Of a stretch of 64,000 bases of DNA, positions 26,500 to 38,281 are shown piece after piece. The DNA is from Amblyomma americanum (lineage: Eukaryota; Arthropoda; Arachnida; Ixodida; Ixodidae). The position numbers and the translations under genes are program-made. Numbering within the stretch: the stretch's first letter is position 1; each line of letters begins with the position of its first letter. The stretch is from positions 1-64,000 of the forward strand of contig NW_027526662.1 of the NCBI RefSeq assembly GCF_052857255.1, given 5' to 3'. Under the pieces are notes generated by a model. The model was not told where the DNA came from. It made no database searches and saw only the letters and a program-made list of their open reading frames with translations.

Positions 26500-28423
26500 G
26501 GTATTACAAGTGGTCCACGTGATACTCGTCAAAACGTTTTCTCTTTTAACTGCGCGAAAAGCATGTATTCGTGCTTAATACAACGAAACAAGCTGTTTTA
26601 GACCGAAACGAGCTAAATCTGAACACATCGGTTTTACAAGTATCCACGTGATACTCGTCAAAACTTTTTCTCTTATAACTGCGCGAAAAGCATGTATTCT
26701 TGCTTAATACAACGAAACAAGCTGTTTTAGACCGAAACGAGCTAAATCACAACACATCGGTTTTACAAGTGTCTCTCTAATACGCGTCAAAACTTTTTCT
26801 CTTATAACTGCGCGAAAAGCATGTATTCTTGCTTAATACAACGAAACAAGCTGTTTTAGACCGAAACGAGCTAAATCTGAACACATCGGTTTTACAAGTA
26901 TCCACGTGATACTCGTCAAAACTTTTTCTCTTATAACTGCGCGAAAAGCATGTATTCTTGCTTAATACAGCGAAACAAGCTGTTTTAGACCGAAATGAGC
27001 TAAATCACAACACATCGGTTTTACAAGTGTTCCTCTGATACGCGTCAAAACTTTTTCTTTTATAACTGCGCGAAAAGCATGTATTCTTGCTTAATACAGC
27101 GAATCAAGTTGTTTTAGACCGAAACGAGCTAAATTACAACACATCGGTATATCAAGTGTTCCACGTGATACTCGTCAAAACTTTTTCTCTTATAACTGCG
27201 CGAAAAGCATGTATTCTTGCTTAATACAGCGAAACAAGCTGTTTTAGACCGAAACGAGCTAAATCACAACACATCGGTATTACAAGTGTTCCACGTGATA
27301 CTCGTCAAAACTTTTTCTCTTTTAACTGCGCGAAAAGCATGTATTCGTGCTTAACACAACGAAACAAGCTGTTTTTGACCGAAACGAGCTAAATCTGAAC
27401 ACATCGGTTTTACAAGTATCCACGTGATACTCGTCAAAACTTTTTCTCTTATAACTGCGCGAAAAGCATGTATTCTTGCTTAATACAACGAAACAAGCTG
27501 TTTTAGACCGAAACGAGCTAAATCACAACACATCGGTTTTACAAGTGTCTCAAAACTTTTTCTCTTATAACTGCGCGAAAAGCATGTATTCTTGCTTAAT
27601 ACAACGAAACAAGCTGTTTTAGACCGAAACGAGCTAAATCTGAACACATCGGTTTTACAAGTGTTCCTCTGATACGCGTCAAATTTTTTTCTCTTATAAC
27701 TGCGCGAAAAGCATGTATTCTTGCTTAATACAGCGAAACAAGCTGTTTTAGACCGAAACGAGCTAAATCACAACACATCGGTTTTACAAGTGTTCCTCTG
27801 ATACGCGTCAAAACTTTTTCTCTTATAACTGCGCGAAAAGCATGTATTCTTGCTTAATACAGCGAAACAAGCTGTTTTAAACCGAAACGAGCTAAATCAC
27901 AACACATCGGTATTACAAGTGTTCCACGTGATACTCGTCAAAACTTTTTCTCTTATAACTGCGCGAAAAGCATGTATTCGTGCTTAATACAACGAAACAA
28001 GCTGTTTTAGACCGAAACGAGCTAAATCTGAACACATCGGTTTTACAAGTATCCACGTGATACTCGTCAACTTTTTCTCTTATAAATGCGCGAAAAGCAT
28101 GTATTCTTGCTTAATACAGCGAAACAAGCTGTTTTAGACCGAAACGAGTTAAATCACAACACATCGGTTTTACAAGTGTTCCTCTGATACGCGTCAAAAC
28201 TTTTTCTCTTATAACTGCGCGAAAAGCATGTATTCTTGCTTAATACAGCGAAACAAGCTGTTTTAGACCGAAATGAGCTAAATCACAACACATCGGTTTT
28301 ACAAGTGTTCCTCTGATACGCGTCAAAACTTTTTCTCTTATAACGGCGCGAGAAGCATGTATTCTTCCTTAATACAGCGAAACAAGCTGTTTTAGACCGA
28401 AACGAGCTAAATCACAACACATC
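26500..28423 (+). repeat. 15-monomer HOR with 13-bp deletion (1,924 bp)
   Basis: A full J-to-J unit of 15 monomers, 13 bp short. The missing bases are in the K monomer: at 27550/27551 the linker jumps from gtgtct directly to caaaac, losing the variable box and the cgt before caaaac. Other private changes are gagccaaatc near 26480 and gctaaattac near 27130. Confidence 0.9.
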
Positions 28424-29585
28424 GGTATTACAAGTGGTCCACGTGATACTCGTCAAAACGTTTTCTCTTTTAACTGCGCGAAAAGCATGTATTCGTGCTT
28501 AATACAACGAAACAAGCTGTTTTAGACCGAAACGAGCTAAATCTGAACACATCGGTTTTACAAGTATCCACGTGATACTCGTCAAAACTTTTTCTCTTAT
28601 AACTGCGCGAAAAGCATGTATTCTTGCTTAATACAACGAAACAAGCTGTTTTAGACCGAAACGAGCTAAATCACAACACATCGGTTTTACAAGTGTCTCT
28701 CTAATACGCGTCAAAACTTTTTCTCTTATAACTGCGCGAAAAGCATGTATTCTTGCTTAATACAACGAAACAAGCTGTTTTAGACCGAAACGAGCTAAAT
28801 CTGAACACATCGGTTTTACAAGTATCCACGTGATACTCGTCAAAACTTTTTCTCTTATAACTGCGCGAAAAGCATGTATTCTTGCTTAATATAGCGAAAC
28901 AAGCTGTTTTAGACCGAAATGAGCTAAATCACAACACATCGGTTTTACAAGTATTCCTCTGATACGCGTCAAAACTTTTTCTTTTATAACTGCGCGAAAA
29001 GCATGTATTCTTGCTTAATACAACGAAACAAGCTGTTTTAGACCGAAACGAGCTAAATCTGAACACATCGGTTTTACAAGTGTTCCTCTGATACGCGTCA
29101 AAACTTTTTCTCTTATAACTGCGCGAAAAGCATGTATTCTTGCTTAATACAGCGAAACAAGCTGTTTTAGATCGAAACGAGCTAAATCACAACACATCGG
29201 TTTTACAAGTGTTCCTCTGATACGCGTCAAAACTTTTTCTCTTATAAATGCGCGAAAAGCATGTATTCTTGCTTAATACAGCGAAACAAGCTGTTTTAGA
29301 CCGAAACGAGCTAAATCACAACACATCGGTTTTACAAGTGTTCCTCTGATACGCGTCAAAACTTTTTCTCTTATAACTGCGCGAAAAGCATGTATTCTTG
29401 CTTAATACAGCGAAACAAGCTGTTTTAGACCGAAATGAGCTAAATCACAACACATCGGTTTTACAAGTGTTCCTCTGATACGCGTCAAAACTTTTTCTCT
29501 TATAACGGCGCGAAAAGCATGTATTCTTCCTTAATACAGCGAAACAAGCTGTTTTAGACCGAAACGAGCTAAATCACAACACATC
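28424..29585 (+). repeat. Contracted HOR, 9 monomers (1,162 bp)
   Basis: The order is J-C-D-C-A-A-A-A-A. The unit follows the J-type HOR to position 5 (cttttataac near 28980). Inside that monomer it switches to a tail of the E-A-A-A-A type: the aaatgcgcg, atgag and cggcgcg markers appear in order before the next J. The switch point lies between cttttataac and acaacgaaacaag, so a single monomer is chimeric. Confidence 0.85.
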
Positions 29586-31521
29586 GGTATTACAAGTGGT
29601 CCACGTGATACTCGTCAAAACGTTTTCCCTTTTAACTGCGCGAAAAGCATGTATTCGTGCTTAATACAACGAAACAAGCTGTTTTAGACCGAAACGAGCT
29701 AAATCTGAACACATCGGTTTTACAAGTATCCACGTGATACTCGTCAAAACTTTTTCTCTTATAACTGCGCGAAAAGCATGTATTCTTGCTTAATACAACG
29801 AAACAAGCTGTTTTAGACCGAAACGAGCTAAATCACAACACATCGTTTTACAAGTGTCTCTCTAATACGCGTCAAAACTTTTTCTCTTATAACTGCGCGA
29901 AAAGCATGTATTCTTGCTTAATACAACGAAACAAGCTGTTTTAGACCGAAACGAGCTAAATCTGAACACATCGGTTTTACAAGTATCCACGTGATACTCG
30001 TCAAAACTTTTTCTCTTATAACTGCGCGAAAAGCATGTATTCTTGCTTAATACAGCGAAACAAGCTGTTTTAGACCGAAATGAGCTAAATCACAACACAT
30101 CGGTTTTACAAGTGTTCCTCTGATACGCGTCAAAACGTTTTCTTTTATAACTGCGCGAAAAGCATGTATTCTTGCTTAATACAGCGAATCAAGTTGTTTT
30201 AGACCGAAACGAGCTAAATCACAACACATCGGTATATGAAGTGTTCCACGTGATACTCGTCAAAACTTTTTCTCTTATAACTGCGCGAAAAGCATGTATT
30301 CTTGCTTAATACAGCGAAACAAGCTGTTTTAGACCGAAACGAGCTAAATCACAACACATCGGTATTACAAGTGTTCCACGTGATACTCGTCAAAACTTTT
30401 TCTCTTTTAACTGCGCGAAAAGCATGTATTCGTGCTTAATACAACGAAACAAGCTGTTTTTGACCGAAACGAGCTAAATCTGAACACATCGGTTTTACAA
30501 GTATCCACGTGATACTCGTCAAAACTTTTTCTCTTATAACTGCGCGAAAAGCATGTATTCTTGCTTAATACAACGAAACAAGCTGTTTTAGACCGAAACG
30601 AGCTAAATCACAACACATCGGTTTTACAAGTGTCTCTCTAATAGGCGTCAAAACTTTTTCTCTTATAACTGCGCGAAAAGCATGTATTCTTGCTTAATAC
30701 AACGAAACAAGCTGTTTTAGACCGAAACAAGCTAAATCTGAACACATCGGTTTTACAAGTGTTCCTCTGATACGCGTCAAATTTTTTTCTCTTATAACTG
30801 CGCGAAAAGCATGTATTCTTGCTTAATACAGCGAAACAAGCTGTTTTAGACCGAAACGAGCTAAATCACAACACATCGGTTTTACAAGTGTTCCTCTGAT
30901 ACGCGTCAAAACTTTTTCTCTTATAACTGCGCGAAAAGCATGTATTCTTGCTTAATACAGCGAAACAAGCTGTTTTAAACCGAAAAGAGCTAAATCACAA
31001 CACATCGGTATTACAAGTGTTCCACGTGATACTCGTCAAAACTTTTTCTCTTATAACTGCGCGAAAAGCATGTATTCGTGCTTAATACAACGAAACAAGC
31101 TGTTTTAGACCGAAACGAGCTAAATCTGAACACATCGGTTTTACAAGTATCCACGTGATACTCGTCAACTTTTTCTCTTATAAATGCGCGAAAAGCATGT
31201 ATTCTTGCTTAATACAGCGAAACAAGCTGTTTTAGACCGAAACGAGCTAAATCACAACACATCGGTTTTACAAGTGTTCCTCTGATACGCGTCAAAACTT
31301 TTTCTCTTATAACTGCGCGAAAAGCATGTATTCTTGCTTAATACAGCGAAACAAGCTGTTTTAGACCGAAATGAGCTAAATCACAACACATCGGTTTTAC
31401 AAGTGTTCCTCTAATACGCGTCAAAACTTTTTCTCTTATAACGGCGCGAAAAGCATGTATTCTTCCTTAATACAGCGAAACAAGCTGTTTTAGACCGAAA
31501 CGAGCTAAATCACAACACATC
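29586..31521 (+). repeat. 15-monomer J-type HOR (1,936 bp)
   Basis: A complete J-C-D-C-A-B'-B-C-K-A-A-B-C-A-A unit. Private changes are cgttttccctttt near 29621, a catcgttttac with one G lost near 29843, ggtatatgaag in B' (near 30232) and ccgaaaagagc near 30973. The ggtatatgaag form is inherited by several later units (near 32815, 36992, 43535, 48688 and 50881). Confidence 0.9.
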
Positions 31522-34104
31522 GGTATTACAAGTGGTCCACGTGATACTCGTCAAAACGTTTTCTCTTTTAACTGCGCGAAAAGCATGTATTCGTGCTTAA
31601 TACAACGAAACAAGCTGTTTTAGACCGAAACGAGCTAAATCTGAACACATCGGTTTTACAAGTATCCACGTGATACTCGTCAAAACTTTTTCTCTTATAA
31701 CTGTGCGAAAAGCATGTATTCTTGCTTAATACAACGAAACAAGCTGTTTTAGACCGAAACGAGCTAAATCACAACACATCGGTTTTACAAGTGTCTCTCT
31801 AATACGCGTCAAAACTTTTTCTCTTATAACTGCGCGAAAAGCATGTATTCTTGCTTAATACAACGAAACAAGCTGTTTTAGACCGAAACGAGCTAAATCT
31901 TAACACATCGGTTTTACAAGTATCCACGTGATGCTCGTCAAAACTTTTTCTCTTATAACTGCGCGAAGAGCATGTATTCTTGCTTACTACAGCGAAACAA
32001 GCCGTTTTAGACCGAAATGAGCTAAATCACAACACATCGGTTTTACAAGTGTTCCTCTGATACGCGTCAAAACTTTTTTTTTTATAACTGCGCGAAAAGC
32101 ATGTATTCTTGCTTAATACAGCGAATCAAGTTGTTTTAGACCGAAACGAGCTAAATCACAACACATCGGTATATCAAGTGTTCCACGTGATACTCGTCAA
32201 AACTTTTTCTCTTATAACTGCGCGAAAAGCATGTATTCTTGCTTAATACAGCGAAACAAGCTGTTTTAAACCGAAACGAGCTAAATCACAACACATCGGT
32301 ATTACAAGTGTTCCACGTGATACTCGTCAAAACTTTTTCTCTTATAACTGCGCGAAAAGCATGTATTCGTGCTTAATACAACGAAACAAGCTGTTTTAGA
32401 CCGAAACGAGCTAAATCTGAACACATCGGTTTTACAAGTATCCACGTGATACTCGTCAACTTTTTCTTTTATAACTGCGCGAAAAGCATGTATTCTTGCT
32501 TAATACAGCGAATCAAGTTGTTTTAGACCGAAACGAGCTAAATCACAACACATCGGTATATCAAGTGTTCCACGTGATACTCGTCAAAACTTTTTCTCTT
32601 ATAACTGCGCGAAAAGCATGTATTCTTGCTTAATACAGCGAAACAAGCTGTTTTAGACCGAAACGAGCTAAATCACAACACATCGGTTTTACAAGTGTTC
32701 CTCTGATACGCGTCAAAACGTTTTCTTTTATAACTGCGCGAAAAGCATGTATTCTTGCTTAATACAGCGAATCAAGTTGTTTTAGACCGAAACGAGCTAA
32801 ATCACAACACATCGGTATATGAAGTGTTCCACGTGATACTCGTCAAAACTTTTTCTCTTATAACTGCGCGAAAAGCATGTATTCTTGCTTAATACAGCGA
32901 AACAAGCTGTTTTAGACCGAAACGAGCTAAATCACAACACATCGGTATTACAAGTGTTCCACGTGATACTCGTCAAAACTTTTTCTCTTTTAACTGCGCG
33001 AAAAGCATGTATTCGTGCTTAATACAACGAAACAAGCTGTTTTTGACCGAAACGAGCTAAATCTGAACACATCGGTTTTACAAGTATCCACGTGATACTC
33101 GTCAAAACTTTTTCTCTTATAACTGCGCGAAAAGCATGTATTCTTGCTTAATACAACGAAACAAGCTGTTTTAGACCGAAACGAGCTAAATCACAACACA
33201 TCGGTTTTACAAGTGTCTCTCTAATAGGCGTCAAAACTTTTTCTCTTATAACTGCGCGAAAAGCATGTATTCTTGCTTAATACAACGAAACAAGCTGTTT
33301 TAGACCGAAACGAGCTAAATCTGAACACATCGGTTTTACAAGTGTTCCTCTGATACGCGTCAAATTTTTTTCTCTTATAACTGCGCGAAAAGCATGTATT
33401 CTTGCTTAATACAGCGAAACAAGCTGTTTTAGACCGAAACGAGCTAAATCACAACACATCGGTTTTACAAGTGTTCCTCTGATAAGCGTCAAAACTTTTT
33501 CTCTTATAACTGCGCGAAAAGCATGTATTCTTGCTTAATACAGCGAAACAAGCTGTTTTAAACCGAAAAGAGCTAAATCACAACACATCGGTATTACAAG
33601 TGTTCCACGTGATACTCGTCAAAACTTTTTCTCTTATAACTGCGCGAAAAGCATGTATTCGTGCTTAATACAACGAAACAAGCTGTTTTAGACCGAAACG
33701 AGCTAAATCTGAACACATCGGTTTTACAAGTATCCACGTGATACTCGTCAACTTTTTCTCTTATAAATGCGCGAAAAGCATGTATTCTTGCTTAATACAG
33801 CGAAACAAGCTGTTTTAGACCGAAACGAGCTAAATCACAACACATCGGTTTTACAAGTGTTCCTCTGATACGCGTCAAAACTTTTTCTCTTATAACTGCG
33901 CGAAAAGCATGTATTCTTGCTTAATACAGCGAAACAAGCTGTTTTAGACCGAAATGAGCTAAATCACAACACATCGGTTTTACAAGTGTTCCTCTGATAC
34001 GCGTCAAAACTTTTTCTCTTATAACGGCGCGAAAAGCATGTATTCTTCCTTAATACAGCGAAACAAGCTGTTTTAGACCGAAACGAGCTAAATCACAACA
34101 CATC
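31522..34104 (+). repeat. Expanded HOR, 20 monomers (2,583 bp)
   Basis: The order is J-C-D-C-A-B'-B-C-B'-A, then B'-B-C-K-A-A-B-C-A-A. The eighth monomer (about 32440-32520) is a chimera: it begins as the cgtcaactttttc form of C and continues as the cttttataac/gcgaatcaagttg form of A5. A11 keeps the ccgaaaagagc marker seen at 30973. Positions 32622-32633 hold the undisturbed attcttgcttaa site that is occupied by an insertion in the next unit. Confidence 0.85.
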
Positions 34105-35204
34105 GGTATTACAAGTGGTCCACGTGATACTCGTCAAAACGTTTTCTCTTTTAACTGCGCGAAAAGCATGTATTCGTGCTTAATACAACGAAACAAGCTG
34201 TTTTAGACCAAAACGAGCTAAATCTGAACACATCGGTTTTACAAGTATCCACGTGATACTCGTCAAAACTTTTTCTTTTATAACTGTGCGAAAAGCATGT
34301 ATTCTTGCTTAATACAACGAAACAAGCTGTTTTAGACCGAAACGAGGTAAATCACAACACATCGGTTTTACAAGTGTCTCTCTAATACGCGTCAAAACGT
34401 TTTCTCTTATAACTGCGCGAAAAGCATGTATTCTTGCTTAATACAACGAAACAAGCTGTTTTAGACCGAAACGAGCTAAATCTTAACACATCGGTTTTAC
34501 AAGTATCCACGTGATACTCGTCAAAACTTTTTCTCTTATAACTGCGCGAAGAGCATGTATTCTTGCTTACTACAGCGAAACAAGCCGTTTTAGACCGAAA
34601 TGAGCTAAATCACAACACATCGGTTTTACAAGTGTTCCTCTGATACGCGTCAAAACTTTTTCTTTTATAACTGCGCGAAAAGCATGTATTCTTGCTTAAT
34701 ACAGCGAATCAAGTTGTTTTAGACCGAAACGAGCTAAATCACAACACATCGGTATATCAAGTGTTCCACGTGATACTCGTCGAAACTTTTTCTCTTATAA
34801 CTGCGCGAAAAGCATGTATTCTTGCTTAATACAGCGAAACAAGCTGTTTTAAACCGAAACGAGCTAAATCACAACACATCGGTATTACAAGTGTTCCACG
34901 TGATACTCGTCAAAACTTTTTCTCTTATAACTGCGCGAAAAGCATGTATTCGTGCTTAATACAACGAAACAAGCTGTTTTAGACCGAAACGAGCTAAATC
35001 TGAACACATCGGTTTTACAAGTATCCACGTGATACTCGTCAACTTTTTCTTTTATAACTGCGCGAAAAGCATGTATTCTTGCTTAATACAGCGAATCAAG
35101 TTGTTTTAGACCGAAACGAGCTAAATCACAACACATCGGTATATCAAGTGTTCCACGTGATACTCGTCAAAACTTTTTCTCTTATAACTGCGCGAAAAGC
35201 ATGT

Positions 35205-35216
35205 ATTCTTGCTTAA
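35205..35216 (+). repeat. Target-site duplication, left copy (attcttgcttaa)
   Basis: Twelve satellite bases just before the insert, repeated exactly after it at 35382-35393. The uninterrupted satellite at 32622-32633 has this sequence once, so the second copy was made on insertion. Confidence 0.9.
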
Positions 35217-35230
35217 GAAGTACTTTGATT

Positions 35231-35242
35231 TGGGCTAGTTGG
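35231..35242 (+). promoter_or_regulatory. Pol III A-box-like motif in insert head (weak)
   Basis: The sequence tgggctagttgg fits the tRNA A-box consensus TRGCNNAGYNGG at 11 of 12 positions. The related insert near 54.6 kb has tgggcaagttgg on its reverse strand (54639-54650), also 11 of 12, with the same single mismatch. No properly spaced B box is seen, so promoter function is only a possibility. Confidence 0.2.
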
Positions 35243-35250
35243 TTCATATC

Positions 35251-35380
35251 TTGAAAGAAGTTAGGACGGCGCTAAAACGACAAAGACAAAGAGGCACGAA
35301 CACAACAGGACGGGCGCCCGTCCTGTTGTGTTCGTGCCTCTTTGTCTTTGTCGTTTTAGCGCCGTCCTAACTTCTTTCAA
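35251..35380. repeat. Perfect 130-bp palindrome, 65-bp arms, no spacer
   Basis: The centre is cgggcgcccg at 35311-35320, with the axis between 35315 and 35316. Reading outward in ten-base steps, every block pairs exactly: cacaacagga/tcctgttgtg, gaggcacgaa/ttcgtgcctc, caaagacaaa/tttgtctttg, gctaaaacga/tcgttttagc, ttaggacggc/gccgtcctaa and ttgaaagaag/cttctttcaa. Pairing stops at C35250 and A35381. As single strand it would form a hairpin without a loop, and as duplex a cruciform. Confidence 0.97.
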
Positions 35381-35381
35381 A

Positions 35382-35393
35382 ATTCTTGCTTAA
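35382..35393 (+). repeat. Target-site duplication, right copy (attcttgcttaa)
   Basis: This matches 35205-35216 at all 12 positions. The satellite then resumes normally with tacagcgaaacaag. Confidence 0.9.
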
Positions 35394-36344
35394 TACAGCG
35401 AAACAAGCTGTTTTAGACCGAAACGAGCTAAATCACAACACATCGGTATTACAAGTGTTCCACGTGATACTCGTCAAAACTTTTTCTCTTTTAACTGCGC
35501 GAAAAGCATGTATTCGTGCTTAATACAACGAAACAAGCTGTTTTTGACCGAAACGAGCTAAATCTGAACACATCGGTTTTACAAGTATCCACGTGATACT
35601 CGTCAACTTTTTCTCTTATAACTGCGCGAAAAGCATGTATTCTTGCTTAATACAACGAAACAAGCTGTTTTAGACCGAAACGAGCTAAATCACAACACAT
35701 CGGTTTTACAAGTGTCTCTGATACGCGTCAAAACTTTTTCTTCTATAACTGCGCGTAAAGCATGTATTCGTGCTTAATACAACGAAACAAGCTGTTTTAG
35801 ACCGAAACGAGCTAAATCTGAACACATCGGTTTTACAAGTGTTCCTCTGATACGCGTCAAAACTTTTTCTCTTATAACTGCGCGAAAAGCATGTATTCTT
35901 GCCTAATACAGCGAAACAAGCTGTTTTAGACCGAAACGAGCTAAATCACAACACATCGGTTTTACAAGTGTTCCTCTGATACGCGTCAAAACTTTTTCTC
36001 TTATAAATGCGCGAAAAGCATGTATTCTTGCTTAATACAGCGAAACAAGCTGTTTTAGACCGAAACGAGCTAAATCACAACACATCGGTTTTACAAGTGT
36101 TCCTCTGATACGCGTCAAAACTTTTTCTCTTATAACTGCGCGAAAAGCATGTATTCTTGCTTAATACAGCGAAACAAGCTGTTTTAGACCGAAATGAGCT
36201 AAATCACAACACATCGGTTTTACAAGTGTTCCTCTGATACGCGTCAAAACTTTTTCTCTTATAACGGCGCGAAAAGCATGTATTCTTCCTTAATACAGCG
36301 AAACAAGCTGTTTTAGACCGAAACGAGCTAAATCACAACACATC

Positions 36345-38281
36345 GGTATTACAAGTGGTCCACGTGATACTCGTCAAAACGTTTTCTCTTTTAACTGCGC
36401 GAAAAGCATGTATTCGTGCTTAATACAACGAAACAAGCTGTTTTAGACCGAAACGAGCTAAATCTGAACACATCGGTTTTACAAGTATCCACGTGATACT
36501 CGTCAAAACTTTTTCTCTTATAACTGCGCGAAAAGCATGTATTCTTGTTTAATACAACGAAACAAGCTGTTTTAGACCGAAACGAGCTAAATCACAACAC
36601 ATCGGTTTTACAAGTGTCTCTCTAATACGCGTCAAAACTTTTTCTCTTATAACTGCGCGAAAAGCATGTATTCTTGCTTAATACAACGAAACAAGCTGTT
36701 TTAGACCGAAACGAGCTAAATCTGAACACATCGGTTTTACAAGTATCCACGTGATACTCGTCAAAACTTTTTCTCTTATAACTGCGCGAAAAGCATGTAT
36801 TCTTGCTTAATACAGCGAAACAAGCTGTTTTAGACCGAAATGAGCTAAATCACAACACATCGGTTTTACAAGTGTTCCTCTGATACGCGTCAAAACTTTT
36901 TCTTTTATAACTGCGCGAAAAGCATGTATTCTTGCTTAATACAGCGAATCAAGTTGTTTTAGACCGAAACGAGCTAAATCACAACACATCGGTATATGAA
37001 GTGTTCCACGTGATACTCGTCAAAACTTTTTCTCTTATAACTGCGCGAAAAGCATGTATTCTTGCTTAATACAGCGAAACAAGCTGTTTTAGACCGAAAC
37101 GAGCTAAATCACAACACATCGGTATTACAAGTGTTCCACGTGATACTCGTCAAAACTTTTTCTCTTTTAACTGCGCGAAAAGCATGTATTCGTGCCTAAT
37201 ACAACGAAACAAGCTGTTTTTGACCGAAACGAGCTAAATCTGAACACATCGGTTTTACAAGTATCCACGTGATACTCGTCAAAACGTTTTCTCTTATAAC
37301 TGCGCGAAAAGCATGTATTCTTGCTTAATACAACGAAACAAGCTGTTTTAGACCGAAACGAGCTAAATCACAACACATCGGTTTTACAAGTGTCTCTCTA
37401 ATAGGCGTCAAAACTTTTTCTCTTATAACTGCGCGAAAAGCATGTATTCTTGCCTAATACAACGAAACAAGCTGTTTTAGACCGAAACGAGCTAAATCTG
37501 AACACATCGGTTTTACAAGTGTTCCTCTGATACGCGTCAAATTTTTTTCTCTTATAACTGCGCGAAAAGCATGTATTCTTGCTTAATACAGCGAAACAAG
37601 CTGTTTTAGACCGAAACGAGCTAAATCACAACACATCGGTTTTACAAGTGTTCCTCTGATACGCGTCAAAACTTTTTCTCTTATAACTGCGCGAAAAGCA
37701 TGTATTCTTGCTTAATACAGCGAAACAAGCTGTTTTAAACCGAAAAGAGCTAAATCACAACACATCGGTATTACAAGTGTTCCACGTGATACTCGTCAAA
37801 ACTTTTTCTCTTATAACTGCGCGAAAAGCATGTATTCGTGCTTAATACAACGAAACAAGCTGTTTAAGACCGAAACGAGCTAAATCTGAACACATCGGTT
37901 TTACAAGTATCCACGTGATACTCGTCAACTTTTTCTCTTATAAATGCGCGAAAAGCATGTATTCTTGCTTAATACAGCGAAACAAGCTGTTTTAGACCGA
38001 AACGAGCTAAATCACAACACATCGGTTTTACAAGTGTTCCTCTGATACGCGTCAAAACTTTTTCTCTTATAACTGCGCGAAAAGCATGTATTCTTGCTTA
38101 ATACAGCGAAACAAGCTGTTTTAGACCGAAATGAGCTAAATCACAACACATCGGTTTTACAAGTGTTCCTCTGATACGCGTCAAAACTTTTTCTCTTATA
38201 ACGGCGCGAAAAGCATGTATTCTTCCTTAATACAGCGAAACAAGCTGTTTTAGACCGAAACGAGCTAAATCACAACACATC
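36345..38281 (+). repeat. 15-monomer J-type HOR (1,937 bp)
   Basis: A complete J-C-D-C-A-B'-B-C-K-A-A-B-C-A-A unit with the same length as the reference copy at 21591. It carries the ggtatatgaag B' and ccgaaaagagc A11 markers of the 29586 lineage. It also has private gcctaatac changes near 37195 and 37453, and ctgtttaagacc near 37860. Confidence 0.9.

Larger units (their letters stand above)
35217..35381 (+). mobile_element. 165-bp insertion with 130-bp perfect palindrome (foldback-type element)
   Basis: Non-satellite DNA splits a satellite monomer between two perfect 12-bp copies of attcttgcttaa (35205-35216 and 35382-35393), the signature of a transposition-type insertion. It has a 34-bp unique head (35217-35250, containing gggctagttggttcat), then a perfect inverted repeat with no spacer (35251-35380), then one A. 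There is no poly-A tail and no coding capacity, so it must be non-autonomous. The sister HOR copy has the empty site at 32622-32633, so insertion postdates the duplication. Head and arm are related to the insert at 54576-54668. From memory it resembles repeats common in ixodid ticks. A foldback element or an end of a larger repeat family are both possible. Confidence 0.85.
34105..36344 (+). repeat. 16-monomer HOR carrying a foreign insertion (2,240 bp)
   Basis: The order is J-C-D-C-A-B'-B-C-B'-B-C-E-A-A-A-A. Up to the insertion it matches the unit at 31522, including the chimeric C/A monomer. After it, the unit follows an E-A-A-A-A tail. The second B' monomer is split by 165 bp of non-satellite DNA at 35217-35381. 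Without the insert, the unit is 2,075 bp, an ordinary 16-monomer length. Confidence 0.9.

Noticed and set aside
35242..35250. Pol III B-box-like gttcatatc beside the A-box-like motif
   Set aside because: It has one mismatch to GWTCRANNC but lies immediately against the A-box match, with no room for the usual 30-60 bp spacing. It is probably chance.
35251..35380. Palindrome as a transcription terminator or a microRNA hairpin
   Set aside because: There is no T tract after the stem in a bacterial sense and the host is evidently eukaryotic. A spacerless 65-bp stem within a target-site-duplicated insert is better explained as mobile DNA.
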